Part shown: in pieces, positions 25,942-34,939 of the stretch | How the letters are laid out: each line of letters opens with the position of its first letter | How positions within the stretch are numbered: the stretch's first letter is position 1 | Assembly (NCBI RefSeq): GCF_002257585.1 | Contig: NZ_CP022743.1 | Location: 5,084,001-5,148,000 of the forward strand | Direction: 5' to 3' | Length of the DNA stretch: 64,000 nucleotides | From: Mucilaginibacter xinganensis | GTDB taxonomy: Bacteria > Bacteroidota > Bacteroidia > Sphingobacteriales > Sphingobacteriaceae | The notes under the pieces: generated by a model | What the model was told of the DNA's origin: nothing | The model's database searches: none | Seen by the model: only the letters and a program-made list of their open reading frames with translations | Program-made: the position numbers and the translations under genes

Positions 25942-26574
25942 GTGGAAGCAACATCAGTAAAAATTCTGTTTTTTGACATTGGGGGCGTTTTGCTTACTAA
26001 TGGCTGGGGGCACGAAGCGCGCAGGGAAGCGGCTGAAAAGTTCGGCCTGGATTATGAAGAAGTAAAAGAGCTCCACACTTTCATATTTAATGTGTATGAG
26101 ATGGGCAGTATTACATTGGACGAATACCTGGATACCGTGGTATTTAACCATCCGCGTGATTTTGCCCGCGAAGACTTCAAAGAATTCATTTTCCGCCAGA
26201 GCGTTGAACTGCCTGATACCCTTAAATGGCTAAAGGAGTGGAAAAAAGATTGCGGCTTCCGCATCATCTCCATCAATAACGAGGGCAAAGAACTGAATGA
26301 TTACAGGGTGAAAAAATTCAAACTGCATGAATTGTTTGATGCCTTTATCTCCTCCTGCGAGGTTAAAATGCGCAAACCAGACCCGGGTATCTTTAACCTG
26401 GCGATGGGTGTTGCTTTGGCACAGCCGAGCCAGTGTGTTTATTTTGACGACAGGATAATGTTTGTAAACGCTGCCAAAAAAATGGGCATCCAGGCTTACC
26501 AGCATACTGATTTCGAATCGACAAAAAAGATCTTAGAAAAATTAAAAAAAGAAAATCAACCCCAAAAAAAATGA
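25942..26574 (+). CDS. HAD-IA hydrolase (YihX/epoxide-hydrolase-like branch)
   Basis: This 210-residue HAD-family protein has motif I FFDIGGVLL (the second Asp replaced by Gly, as in the YihX-like branch), motif II in IISINNEG, motif III Lys in MRKPDPGIF and motif IV VYFDDR. YihX dephosphorylates glucose-1-phosphate. The substrate here is unknown. The start is GTG at 25942, 6 bp after tal, and its stop overlaps the gnd start by 4 bp (ATGA). This tight packing inside the pathway suggests a sugar-phosphate or damaged-metabolite phosphatase, which is inference. Confidence 0.82.
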   Translation: MEATSVKILFFDIGGVLLTNGWGHEARREAAEKFGLDYEEVKELHTFIFNVYEMGSITLDEYLDTVVFNHPRDFAREDFKEFIFRQSVELPDTLKWLKEWKKDCGFRIISINNEGKELNDYRVKKFKLHELFDAFISSCEVKMRKPDPGIFNLAMGVALAQPSQCVYFDDRIMFVNAAKKMGIQAYQHTDFESTKKILEKLKKENQPQKK

Positions 26575-28001
26575 GTGCAACTACCGATAAATATGCTTTT
26601 GGCATGATAGGCCTTGGAACCATGGGCCGCAGCTTGCTGCTTAACATGGCCGACCATGGCTTTGCTGTTGCAGGGCATGATAAAGATGCCGCTAAAGTAG
26701 CATCGCTGAATGATGAGGGAAAAGAGAAGAATGTTAAAGGATTTGGCGATGTTAAAGAATTTATTCAAAGTCTTACCACTCCGCGTGCCATCATGATGCT
26801 GGTGCCGGCAGGTAAAATTGTTGACAGCGTGATTGAAGAACTAACGCCATTGCTGGACAAAGGTGATATTTTGATTGACGGAGGTAACTCACACTTTACT
26901 GACACCAACCGCCGCGTTGAGGAACTCGAAGCTAAAGGGTTGCACTTCTTCGGCATGGGTGTTTCTGGCGGTGAAGAGGGAGCGCGTCGCGGCCCGAGCA
27001 TGATGCCGGGTGGCGATAAAGACGCCTACGCGGTAATGAAACCCATATTTGAAGCTATTGCCGCCAAAGTTGATGGCGCGCCATGCGTTACTTACATTGG
27101 CCCCGGTGCATCCGGCCATTTTGTTAAAATGGTGCACAATGGTATCGAATATGGTATTATGCAGCTAATAGCTGAAACCTATGAGATAATGAAAACAGGC
27201 TTAAAGCTTGACAATGCAGCCATTGGTGAAGTATTTGCAAAATGGAACGAAGGCAGGCTGAAATCATTCCTGCTGGATATTACCAAAGATATTTTCAAAT
27301 ACAAAGCGCCGGGAACAGATCACCTGCTTTTGGATGACATTAAAGACGAAGCTAAAGCAAAAGGCACCGGTAAATGGACATCGCAGGTAGCGATGGACTT
27401 GCAAGCGCCAATTCCAACAGTTGATACCGCGGTGGCCATGCGTGATTTGTCGAAATACAAGGCGCTACGCGTACAGGCCGGCGACATTTACAGCAAGGAC
27501 GAAATTAAATTAGACGTTAATACTGATGAGTTCCTGATTGCACTGGAGCAGGCATTTTATTTCAACATGATCATTAGTTATGCACAGGGTATGCACCTGC
27601 TGTCACTGGCTTCGGCAGAATATAAATACGAGCTCGATTTGGGAGATATCGCCAAAATCTGGCGCGGTGGTTGTATCATCCGGTCTGAATTTTTAAATGA
27701 CATTTTCAACGCTTATCAAAAGGATGCCAAACTGGTCCATCTGTTATTGGATAGCAGCGTTGCAGAATTAATAAAAGCTGCCGTACCTGGCGCAAGAACA
27801 GTTCTTTCGGCTACAGTTGCTGCCGGTGTAGCAACACCGGCCTATGCGTCGTCATTAAGTTATTTTGATGCGTTCCGCAGCAAACGTATGCCATCGAACT
27901 TAACCCAGGCACAGCGTGATTACTTCGGGGCGCATACTTACGAGCTTATTGGCAAAGAAGGCGTGTTCCATACGCAGTGGACGCCCAAAAGCGAAGATTA
28001 A
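26571..28001 (+). CDS. gnd: 6-phosphogluconate dehydrogenase, decarboxylating
   Basis: This 476-residue enzyme converts 6-phosphogluconate to ribulose-5-phosphate, CO2 and NADPH. The N-terminal cofactor motif is GLGTMGRSLLLNMADHG. GMGVSGGEEGARRGPSMMPGG is the substrate-site signature when read across 20 residues, and FVKMVHNGIEYG and GTGKWTSQ follow. Length agrees with the homodimeric long form. Translation is probably coupled to the HAD gene through the ATGA overlap. Confidence 0.97.
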   Translation: MSATTDKYAFGMIGLGTMGRSLLLNMADHGFAVAGHDKDAAKVASLNDEGKEKNVKGFGDVKEFIQSLTTPRAIMMLVPAGKIVDSVIEELTPLLDKGDILIDGGNSHFTDTNRRVEELEAKGLHFFGMGVSGGEEGARRGPSMMPGGDKDAYAVMKPIFEAIAAKVDGAPCVTYIGPGASGHFVKMVHNGIEYGIMQLIAETYEIMKTGLKLDNAAIGEVFAKWNEGRLKSFLLDITKDIFKYKAPGTDHLLLDDIKDEAKAKGTGKWTSQVAMDLQAPIPTVDTAVAMRDLSKYKALRVQAGDIYSKDEIKLDVNTDEFLIALEQAFYFNMIISYAQGMHLLSLASAEYKYELDLGDIAKIWRGGCIIRSEFLNDIFNAYQKDAKLVHLLLDSSVAELIKAAVPGARTVLSATVAAGVATPAYASSLSYFDAFRSKRMPSNLTQAQRDYFGAHTYELIGKEGVFHTQWTPKSED

Positions 28002-28039
28002 TTTTACTTTACTTAATTAGCCATTACAATTTTATTAAG

Positions 28040-29554
28040 ATGAGCACAAGTATTAAATCAGACCCTACCATATTCGTGATTTTTGGTGGCACCGGCGATT
28101 TAAATTCCCGGAAAATTGCACCAGCCCTATATAATCTATTTTTAGACGGCTGGCTGCCTGCCCAGTTCTCAATTATCGGGACAGGCCGCACCAAGTTTAC
28201 CGACGAGCAGTTCAGGGATAATCTGCATAATGATATCAACCAGTTTTCGCGCAGCGGCAAGGCCGATGAAAAGAAATGGGAAGAATTTTCAAAAAACATC
28301 TATTACCAGGTTTCTGATATTAATGATTTTGAAACTTATAAAGAATTTGGCAAGCGTGTTGAAAAACACAATGCAGAGTGGAAGACTAAATCAAACGTAC
28401 TTTTTTACCTTGCAGTATCGCCTAATTTCTTCCCTATTATAGCCGCCAATATATCAAAAGCCAAGCTGGCCGAAGATAAGAAGAGGGTCCGGATCATTAT
28501 AGAAAAACCGTTTGGCCACGATCTGGAAACCGCAAAAGAACTCAACAGCCTGCTTTCAAATATTTTTGATGAATGCCAGATCTACCGCATTGATCATTAC
28601 CTGGGGAAAGAAACTGTGCAGAACATTATGGCATTCCGTTTTGCCAATTCTATAATGGAGCCTTTGTGGAACCGGAACTATATTGAGCACGTGCAGATTT
28701 CGGTTACAGAGCAACTGGGCGTAGAGGAGCGTGGTGATTACTACGATGGCTCAGGCGCGATGCGCGATATGATCCAAAACCATTTGCTACAGTTACTGTG
28801 CCACGTAGCTATGGAGCCACCGGTAAGCTTTAATGCTGATGAAGTGCGCGACCGCAAGGTTGACGTATTGAAAGCCATGCGCAAATTCAGCCCTGAAGAT
28901 GTACGAAACTCTGCCGTAAGAGGCCAGTATGGCAGCGGATGGATGAAGGGCAAAGAAGTTCCCGGTTACCGTGAGGAGCCGAAAGTTGACCCTGATTCAA
29001 ATACAGAAACGTTTGCCGCCATTAAATTTTTTGTTGATAATTGGCGCTGGCAGGGTGTTCCATTCTACTTACGTACCGGTAAAAGAATGCACCAGTCTTC
29101 GTCTGTGATTACCATACAATTTAAGGATGTTCCACATTTGATCTTCCCTACTGAAGCCGCCGAAAGCTGGCAACAAAACAGGCTCATCATAAGCATTCAG
29201 CCAGAAATGAGTATCCGTTTACAAGTACAGGCTAAACGCCCCGGACTGGATATGGTTTTAAACACGGTTGATATGGTTTTTGATTATAAAGGCACTTATA
29301 CCAGCCAGGCCCCGGAAGCTTATGAAACACTGATATTGGATACCATGCTGGGTGATCAAACATTGTTTATGCGTGGCGACCAGGTAGAAGCGGCGTGGGA
29401 ATTGGTAATGCCGATCCTGAGCACATGGCAAAATAAGAAGAGCCTTAATTTTCCAAATTACTCTGCTGACTCATGGGGTCCTGAAGCTGCCGAGGCATTA
29501 ATAGCCCGCGACGGATTCACATGGTTTACCATACCCGTTAACGGAAAAAAATAG
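28040..29554 (+). CDS. zwf: Glucose-6-phosphate 1-dehydrogenase
   Basis: This 504-residue enzyme oxidises glucose-6-phosphate to 6-phosphogluconolactone with NADP. The N-terminal motif is GGTGDLNSRK (usual form GASGDLAKRK), and the active-site signature RIDHYLGKE is intact, followed by TVQNIMAFRFAN. The chosen ATG at 28040 gives MSTSIKSDPTIFVIFGG. A frame open upstream to 27977 would overlap gnd and add no family sequence. It lies 38 bp after gnd, in the order gnd-zwf-pgl. Confidence 0.96.
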   Translation: MSTSIKSDPTIFVIFGGTGDLNSRKIAPALYNLFLDGWLPAQFSIIGTGRTKFTDEQFRDNLHNDINQFSRSGKADEKKWEEFSKNIYYQVSDINDFETYKEFGKRVEKHNAEWKTKSNVLFYLAVSPNFFPIIAANISKAKLAEDKKRVRIIIEKPFGHDLETAKELNSLLSNIFDECQIYRIDHYLGKETVQNIMAFRFANSIMEPLWNRNYIEHVQISVTEQLGVEERGDYYDGSGAMRDMIQNHLLQLLCHVAMEPPVSFNADEVRDRKVDVLKAMRKFSPEDVRNSAVRGQYGSGWMKGKEVPGYREEPKVDPDSNTETFAAIKFFVDNWRWQGVPFYLRTGKRMHQSSSVITIQFKDVPHLIFPTEAAESWQQNRLIISIQPEMSIRLQVQAKRPGLDMVLNTVDMVFDYKGTYTSQAPEAYETLILDTMLGDQTLFMRGDQVEAAWELVMPILSTWQNKKSLNFPNYSADSWGPEAAEALIARDGFTWFTIPVNGKK

Positions 29555-29651
29555 TTAATCAGAGGTTAGCGCCCGGCTATGAGTTGTTTTTTATAAAAAA
29601 TAGCTGATCAAACCAGGCTCTAACCTCCAAACGCTAATAAATTAATAAAAA

Positions 29652-30374
29652 ATGCTAAACGTTTTCAACACTGCCGATGATGTGCTGACCGCACTTGCAG
29701 AATATTTTGTGATCCTGGCCAACGAGGCTATCAAAAAGAACAAGAAGTTCTCAGTTGCGCTTTCAGGCGGCAGTTCGCCTAAAAAGCTTTATGAATTGCT
29801 GGCCACATCCTACCACGACCAGGTGGAATGGGAAAAAGTATATTTCTTTTTTGGCGACGAACGCAATGTTCCGCAGGATCACCCGGATAGCAATTACCTG
29901 ATGGCAAAAAAAGCCTTATTTGCGCCATTAATGATTGAACCTGCAAACATTTTCCCGGTTGATACCAGCCTTGAACCTAAGGAAGCTGCAAAAAAATACC
30001 AGGAGGAAATTGAGGAGTTTTTTGATGAAGATGAACAAAGCTTCGACCTGATCCTACTCGGACTGGGGGATAATTCTCATACAGCCTCTCTATTCCCACA
30101 CACGCCGGTATTACACGATAGGGTTCCCGGTGTAAGTGAAGTTTTTTTACAGGATCAGCAGGTTTACCGCATTACGCTTAATGCACCTTTAATTAACGAG
30201 GCACAAAACATTGCCTTTTTAGTATATGGCGAAGGGAAAGCGATTGCTGTACACCATGTTATAGAAGATGATGAAGATATTGAAGAATATCCGGCCCAGC
30301 TGATTGAGCCAATAGTTGGCGATATCCAATGGTTTTTGGATGAAGCGGCAGCTTCCCTGTTAAGGCATAAATAA
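29652..30374 (+). CDS. pgl: 6-phosphogluconolactonase (DevB/SOL type)
   Basis: This 240-residue enzyme hydrolyses 6-phosphogluconolactone. The family signature ALSGGSSPKKLYELL is near the N-terminus. VYFFFGDERNVPQDHPDSNY and LLGLGDNSHTASLFP follow in the order expected for the NagB-fold lactonases. It is the last gene of the cluster, directly after zwf (97 bp) whose product it uses, and is followed by a strong terminator. Confidence 0.95.
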   Translation: MLNVFNTADDVLTALAEYFVILANEAIKKNKKFSVALSGGSSPKKLYELLATSYHDQVEWEKVYFFFGDERNVPQDHPDSNYLMAKKALFAPLMIEPANIFPVDTSLEPKEAAKKYQEEIEEFFDEDEQSFDLILLGLGDNSHTASLFPHTPVLHDRVPGVSEVFLQDQQVYRITLNAPLINEAQNIAFLVYGEGKAIAVHHVIEDDEDIEEYPAQLIEPIVGDIQWFLDEAAASLLRHK

Positions 30375-30410
30375 TCAACAAGCGGGTCTTTTAAAGCGCA
30401 AAAACGATAT

Positions 30411-30451
30411 AATAAGGTTGCCGGATCAACGACCCGACAACCTTATTTTTT
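30411..30451. terminator. Strong intrinsic terminator of the pentose-phosphate cluster
   Basis: The arms 30411-30424 and 30434-30447 pair over 14 bp (one G-U) with a 9-base loop and run into TTTTTT on the plus strand. It ends the pgl transcript. The stop codon of the convergent minus-strand gene lies inside the stem, so it may also slow transcription from the other side. Confidence 0.85.
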
Positions 30452-31228
30452 TACCTGCTTTATCAACCAGGCCACTATATCGTTCGCCGCTTTATCATTT
30501 TCGAAACCTGCGGGCAGGCGTCCATTTGTATATTCATTATATAACCAGGGGTCGCCCACGGCAACCACTGTGCCTTTGCCATATTTTGTTGTAGCGATTA
30601 TTACTGCGCCGCCGCTGTTTTTAAGTGCAGCCCCAGTCGGGCCTGTCAGACTTATGGAGCAGACATCCTTCATAAATATTTTGCTTGCCGTTTTAAACAT
30701 AGGGTTGCCTGCTGTAACAACGGCACCTTCTTCAAAATGATTGTCGTCTGTTACGTGGTTTTGCAGGTCATCGTTAAAATGCATCCCGAATTTGCCAGCC
30801 AGGTTATTAAAATGCGGCAACTCCACATTGGCGCTGTCGTTGGCCATCATTAATAATACACCTCCTTTTTTTACCCAGGCTGCAATTTCATTGATGTCAT
30901 CTCGATTGATATAATTGGGATTCGGGCTTTCCTTTTTTGTATCCGGGTCAACAATAATATATATGGCAGTACCTTTTAAGTTGGCGGTTGTTGGCGGGGC
31001 ACCCAACGTATCAAGCGTTGCTCTTGTCTTTTTAAATGCATCGCCAAATACCGAAAACCCGGAATTTCCCTTTTCATCCCACAAATAATGGAACCGCTCC
31101 GTGTTACCCGAAGCGCCTTTGTGAACTTCATGGTTAAAGTAATAGTCGAGCGTAACCTTTTGTGCATTTGCGCTGCCGCATAAGCCCAATAAACTAAAAA
31201 AAGAGACGACTACAATCCAATGTTTCAT
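30443..31228 (-). CDS. Secreted DUF4350-like protein (GATase1-like fold)
   Basis: This 261-residue protein has a signal peptide (to about residue 23, ANAQ) and a Rossmann-like alternating fold with YIIVDPDTKKES, EIAAWVKKGGVLLMMAND and GKGTVVAVGDPWLYNEYTNGR read in segments. This matches DUF4350-type proteins found beside unsaturated glucuronyl hydrolases. Its start overlaps the GH88 stop by 4 bp (ATGA), so the pair is translationally coupled. It may support degradation of acidic polysaccharide. Catalytic activity is not established by sequence. Confidence 0.75.
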   Translation of the reverse strand: MKHWIVVVSFFSLLGLCGSANAQKVTLDYYFNHEVHKGASGNTERFHYLWDEKGNSGFSVFGDAFKKTRATLDTLGAPPTTANLKGTAIYIIVDPDTKKESPNPNYINRDDINEIAAWVKKGGVLLMMANDSANVELPHFNNLAGKFGMHFNDDLQNHVTDDNHFEEGAVVTAGNPMFKTASKIFMKDVCSISLTGPTGAALKNSGGAVIIATTKYGKGTVVAVGDPWLYNEYTNGRLPAGFENDKAANDIVAWLIKQVKK

Positions 31229-32430
31229 TTATCCGAAAATTGCTGGTATCTTTTCATTGCCTCCACAAAATAGTAATCGGCATATGTTAGCGGCACGTCT
31301 ATTTCACTTTTTTGCGGAAAATGCCCAACGCTGTGCATCAAAATAAAACCGCCATTGGCGCCCGGTACTGCCAGGTACTCGGGGGATGATAAGGTCCTTA
31401 AAATGGTTTGCGCAGCGTTAAAATAGCTTATGGCCTCTCTTTTATCAGTATAGCGACATAGCTCCAGTAAAGCGGACGCCATAATAGCACCGGCGGATGC
31501 GTCGCGCAAAGCATTGGGAATATTGGGTGCATTAAAATCCCAATATGGAATTTTATTGGGCGGCAGATTGGGGTTGTTTAAGATGAACCCCGCGATATGC
31601 TGTGCCTGCTGCAGGTACCTCTTATCTTTTGTTTCACGGTACATTACCGTGAAGCCATAAAGCCCCCAGGTTTGACCGCGCACCCATGCAGATTCATCGG
31701 CGTAGCCCTGCGCTGTTTTACGCTGCAACACTTCGCCGGTTTGCGCATTGTAGTTTACCACGTGATAAGAGCTGTAATCAGCCCGGTAATGGTTTTTCAT
31801 GGTGGTATTGGCATGTGTTACCGCAATTTTATAAAAGGTGGAATCGCCGGTCTCCTTTGTTGCCCAAAAAAGCAGCTCAAGGTTCATCATGTTATCAATG
31901 ATCACTAAAAAATCAGAAGGCTTTGAGTCCCATGACTTAATACAGCCGGTTTTAGGATTAAAGCGACTTGCCAATGATTTAGCACTATTAAGCAGGATCT
32001 GCCTGTAGCCGGGCTTGGGATCTAGTCTGTATGCATTACCAAAACTGCAATACATCATAAAGCCCAAATCGTGCGTATGTGTGTTGTATTGCTCTTTCGC
32101 CAAACTATCCATTGACCGGTTTGCTTCGGTTAGTAAAGCCGGATCATGCTCCTGCTCATACAGGTTTAATAAAGTTCCGGCATAAAACCCACTGCACCAC
32201 CAGCCAGAATTGCTGGTAATTAATTTACCGGCCGCAGGATCATAGCTCCGCGGAAACTGACCTGGCTGAAAATTGGCCCCTATAGCTTTATATTGCCGGG
32301 CTGCATCTGCAAAATTTTTTTTTATGGTATTAAGCAGTTGCGGTTGTGGCTTTAAATACTGTACAGGCTGCGCAAAACAATATTGCACCAAACAGGAGCC
32401 AATAATTATAAACAAGCTCTTTACTTTCAT
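31225..32430 (-). CDS. GH88-family unsaturated glucuronyl hydrolase
   Basis: This 401-residue exported enzyme would hydrolyse the unsaturated uronic acid left at the non-reducing end after a polysaccharide lyase acts. It has a signal peptide (about 1-20). The catalytic Asp pair of GH88 appears as Asp121 in THTHDLGF and Asp179 in LVIIDNMMN, matching Asp88/Asp149 of the Bacillus enzyme. SAWVRGQTWGLYGF and ASAGAIMASALLEL are also family-typical. No lyase or SusC/D pair is adjacent. The upstream gene on this strand is 65 bp away. Confidence 0.9.
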   Translation of the reverse strand: MKVKSLFIIIGSCLVQYCFAQPVQYLKPQPQLLNTIKKNFADAARQYKAIGANFQPGQFPRSYDPAAGKLITSNSGWWCSGFYAGTLLNLYEQEHDPALLTEANRSMDSLAKEQYNTHTHDLGFMMYCSFGNAYRLDPKPGYRQILLNSAKSLASRFNPKTGCIKSWDSKPSDFLVIIDNMMNLELLFWATKETGDSTFYKIAVTHANTTMKNHYRADYSSYHVVNYNAQTGEVLQRKTAQGYADESAWVRGQTWGLYGFTVMYRETKDKRYLQQAQHIAGFILNNPNLPPNKIPYWDFNAPNIPNALRDASAGAIMASALLELCRYTDKREAISYFNAAQTILRTLSSPEYLAVPGANGGFILMHSVGHFPQKSEIDVPLTYADYYFVEAMKRYQQFSDK

Positions 32431-32494
32431 AAGATGTATTCTTTCCGCTAATTTACAGTGATGCGCTTAAATACCGTCAATCAAAAAACTTGTT

Positions 32495-34852
32495 CTACTT
32501 AACTTCAAATGTAAAGTACTGACTTCCGGCATCGCCGTTAGCGGTAATTCCCTGCACAACACCGACATATTTACCGGCCTGGTCTGATGTGTAAAATGAC
32601 AGCTTACCCCCATTGTTTACGGATGGTGCCCAAAACAAAAGGTTCCTGAAATCGGGGATCCTGCTGGCAGCCTGCGTTTCAGAATCATAAACCGGCGAAT
32701 AAAATTGCCTGTGCAACTGCAGCCCTTCATAATCAATCACAACAGCTTTGGGGTCAAGTTCAACGCCGCCAAGGTCGCCTTTGTAAGTAGTAAAGCTAAA
32801 GATGCCCTCATGTGCTGATTGCCCATAGTAAAACCGGTCCCGGATAACTTCTAATTTTCTCACTTTTAAGGGATCAACAGTAAATATTTTATTGACGTCG
32901 AACACGGGAACCCCGTCAATCAGCACCAGCGGATCGCCATCTAAAAAGCCATGATCATTAAGCACTTTTATATGAAATTTACCTTTCGACCGTACGATAT
33001 TATCTTCGGATACATATTCGCGCAGGTCTTCCTCCATGGTGGTAAAACGGGTAAAATCATCCAGTTTATAGGTCTTATACGGCTTGCCGTAAAATGCGCT
33101 GCTATCAACTACCGGCGTGAAAAAACGCTTTAGATTATTGGCTGAATAGATATTAAGCACCTGCACACCTACACTATGTGCCTGCAGTGCGCTTTGCGAA
33201 CCGTTCAAAAATTCAAATTTCGGTAACGTTACTTTTGAATACTGCTCCGAAAACGGGCTCTGCACGTCTATCCGGTAAGTAGTATCCAACGTGGTATTGG
33301 TTTGCGCTACTATTTCGCCCGGGCCGTAAAAGTCCTTTGTACTATACAATAAATGGCCCAGCGAATCACTCTGGGACGCATATACCTGTACTCTTTTACC
33401 GGGTACACCAATATAGGTCATTATGCCCGCAGCCGGGGTATTGGTTAACGTATTGGTGATTTTTGCGGTAACAATATGTCCGTTATACTCGGGTAAATAA
33501 TTAAACTCCAACGGTTTATTTTCAAGCACCCGGTTCCAATCAAACCTGCGCCAGCCCTGGGTGAGCATCAGGTTATCCAACGCTTCATCAGCTTCGGCGT
33601 TTGTGTTTTTCAAATAGTAATCTGCTGATTCTATGTTTCCCTTCAAATCAGACCCAAGCCATAAGTAGTCAAAAATATTACTGCGATCAATGTCCTGTAA
33701 CGAATCAATACGGTAAACCGCCATTGACATATTCGCATAAACCGGCTTACCCGCCTGGTCTTTTGGCGAAACGTTTACGTTAACCTTTTTACGCAAAGCA
33801 TATTGCTGCTGATCGGACCCGGCATCGATAAAAAGCTTTTGAGGCGGGCGCTTAAAATACAAACGTTCACAAACCGCTTGTTTGGCACTGTTAAATATGG
33901 TGATGCTTGAAATACCATCACCAAGCAAACTCTTATTCACCATAAAACGGGCCATGCCGTTATTAATGGTCATGCTTTCAGCGGCTTTCACTACCTGCCG
34001 CGTGTGGGCAAAAAGATAAACATTGCCATCGGCTCCCTTTACAGTTACTTCCAGTTGATCACCTTTGTCAGTAAGTTTCATTACATATCCCTGGCTGTTA
34101 ACCTCAGGCAGGCTTTTTGTTGCTGAAGCCCCATTGAATTTTATAATGGCTTTGTAGGTATTGTTGGCGGCTGGAGTGAATGAAAAACTGCCCATCCCAA
34201 ATTTCAATGCCTTAAACCTTGCTACAGTATCGTTAACATTATTAACTATTGCGCCTGTAACAGCCACACCATGACCATTTTTGCCAACCGCTTTAAAAGC
34301 AACCTTACTCTCAATTCCGCTAACTAAGTTGCCGCCTTCCGGAAAAAAGCCTATCTCGTAGCTATTTGCGTTATCTTTCCCCAGGTTTTCAGGTGATTTT
34401 AGTGGATTAAGCAATGTTATCTTTTTCTCAAAATAATAATCCGGGCTAAAATTCTTCATCCAGCTCGTATAAGCCCTTATTTTATAATTCCCGCTATTTA
34501 CAGTAACAGGTACATAGATAGAGCCGTCGCCAACGCCATATTTAACAGCAATTTTGGCCTGGGCTATAGGGTTCTGGCTGTTATCCAAAACCTCCACGTA
34601 CACCACTTTACTCAAGTTTAAAGGCTTATGGTCATTACCGTCAACGCAATAAATTTTAAACCATATAATTTCGCCCGGCAAATAAGTGCTTTTATCGGTA
34701 TGAACAAATACTTTCTCCTGTAAGGCAGTTTGCTTATAGGCATTAAAGCTATTTTGCACTTCCTGTATAACTTGCGCCCTGCTGTTTAACATCAGCAGCA
34801 AAAGTGCCGAAGTTAACAGCATAGCCTTAATTGACTGTATAGGTTTTATCAT
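32495..34852 (-). CDS. MG2-domain protein with TonB-plug-like C-terminal domain
   Basis: This 785-residue secreted protein has a signal peptide (to about 26) and an alpha-2-macroglobulin-type MG2 domain at about 45-150 (KVFVHTDKSTYLPGEIIWFKIY). Further beta-sandwich regions precede a TonB-receptor plug-like domain at about 625-710 (GDPLVLIDGVPVF, IRDRFYYGQSAHEGIFSFTT). It has no beta-barrel, so it is not itself a receptor. It is the last gene of the receptor/DUF4249 operon, 87 bp after the second lipoprotein gene. It may act on the cell surface or in the periplasm with that receptor. Confidence 0.8.
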   Translation of the reverse strand: MIKPIQSIKAMLLTSALLLLMLNSRAQVIQEVQNSFNAYKQTALQEKVFVHTDKSTYLPGEIIWFKIYCVDGNDHKPLNLSKVVYVEVLDNSQNPIAQAKIAVKYGVGDGSIYVPVTVNSGNYKIRAYTSWMKNFSPDYYFEKKITLLNPLKSPENLGKDNANSYEIGFFPEGGNLVSGIESKVAFKAVGKNGHGVAVTGAIVNNVNDTVARFKALKFGMGSFSFTPAANNTYKAIIKFNGASATKSLPEVNSQGYVMKLTDKGDQLEVTVKGADGNVYLFAHTRQVVKAAESMTINNGMARFMVNKSLLGDGISSITIFNSAKQAVCERLYFKRPPQKLFIDAGSDQQQYALRKKVNVNVSPKDQAGKPVYANMSMAVYRIDSLQDIDRSNIFDYLWLGSDLKGNIESADYYLKNTNAEADEALDNLMLTQGWRRFDWNRVLENKPLEFNYLPEYNGHIVTAKITNTLTNTPAAGIMTYIGVPGKRVQVYASQSDSLGHLLYSTKDFYGPGEIVAQTNTTLDTTYRIDVQSPFSEQYSKVTLPKFEFLNGSQSALQAHSVGVQVLNIYSANNLKRFFTPVVDSSAFYGKPYKTYKLDDFTRFTTMEEDLREYVSEDNIVRSKGKFHIKVLNDHGFLDGDPLVLIDGVPVFDVNKIFTVDPLKVRKLEVIRDRFYYGQSAHEGIFSFTTYKGDLGGVELDPKAVVIDYEGLQLHRQFYSPVYDSETQAASRIPDFRNLLFWAPSVNNGGKLSFYTSDQAGKYVGVVQGITANGDAGSQYFTFEVK

Positions 34853-34939
34853 TATTAAATAATTTATTGTTCAAAAAACAAGCTTATTATTACGCTGAAT
34901 CAGGCTGACATTTGCCCACACAGCTACATTTAATTACTA

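Noticed and set aside
29562..29627. GAGGTTAG/CTAACCTC inverted repeat between zwf and pgl
   Set aside because: The arms are only 8 bp and 50 bases apart, too weak for a terminator and likely chance.
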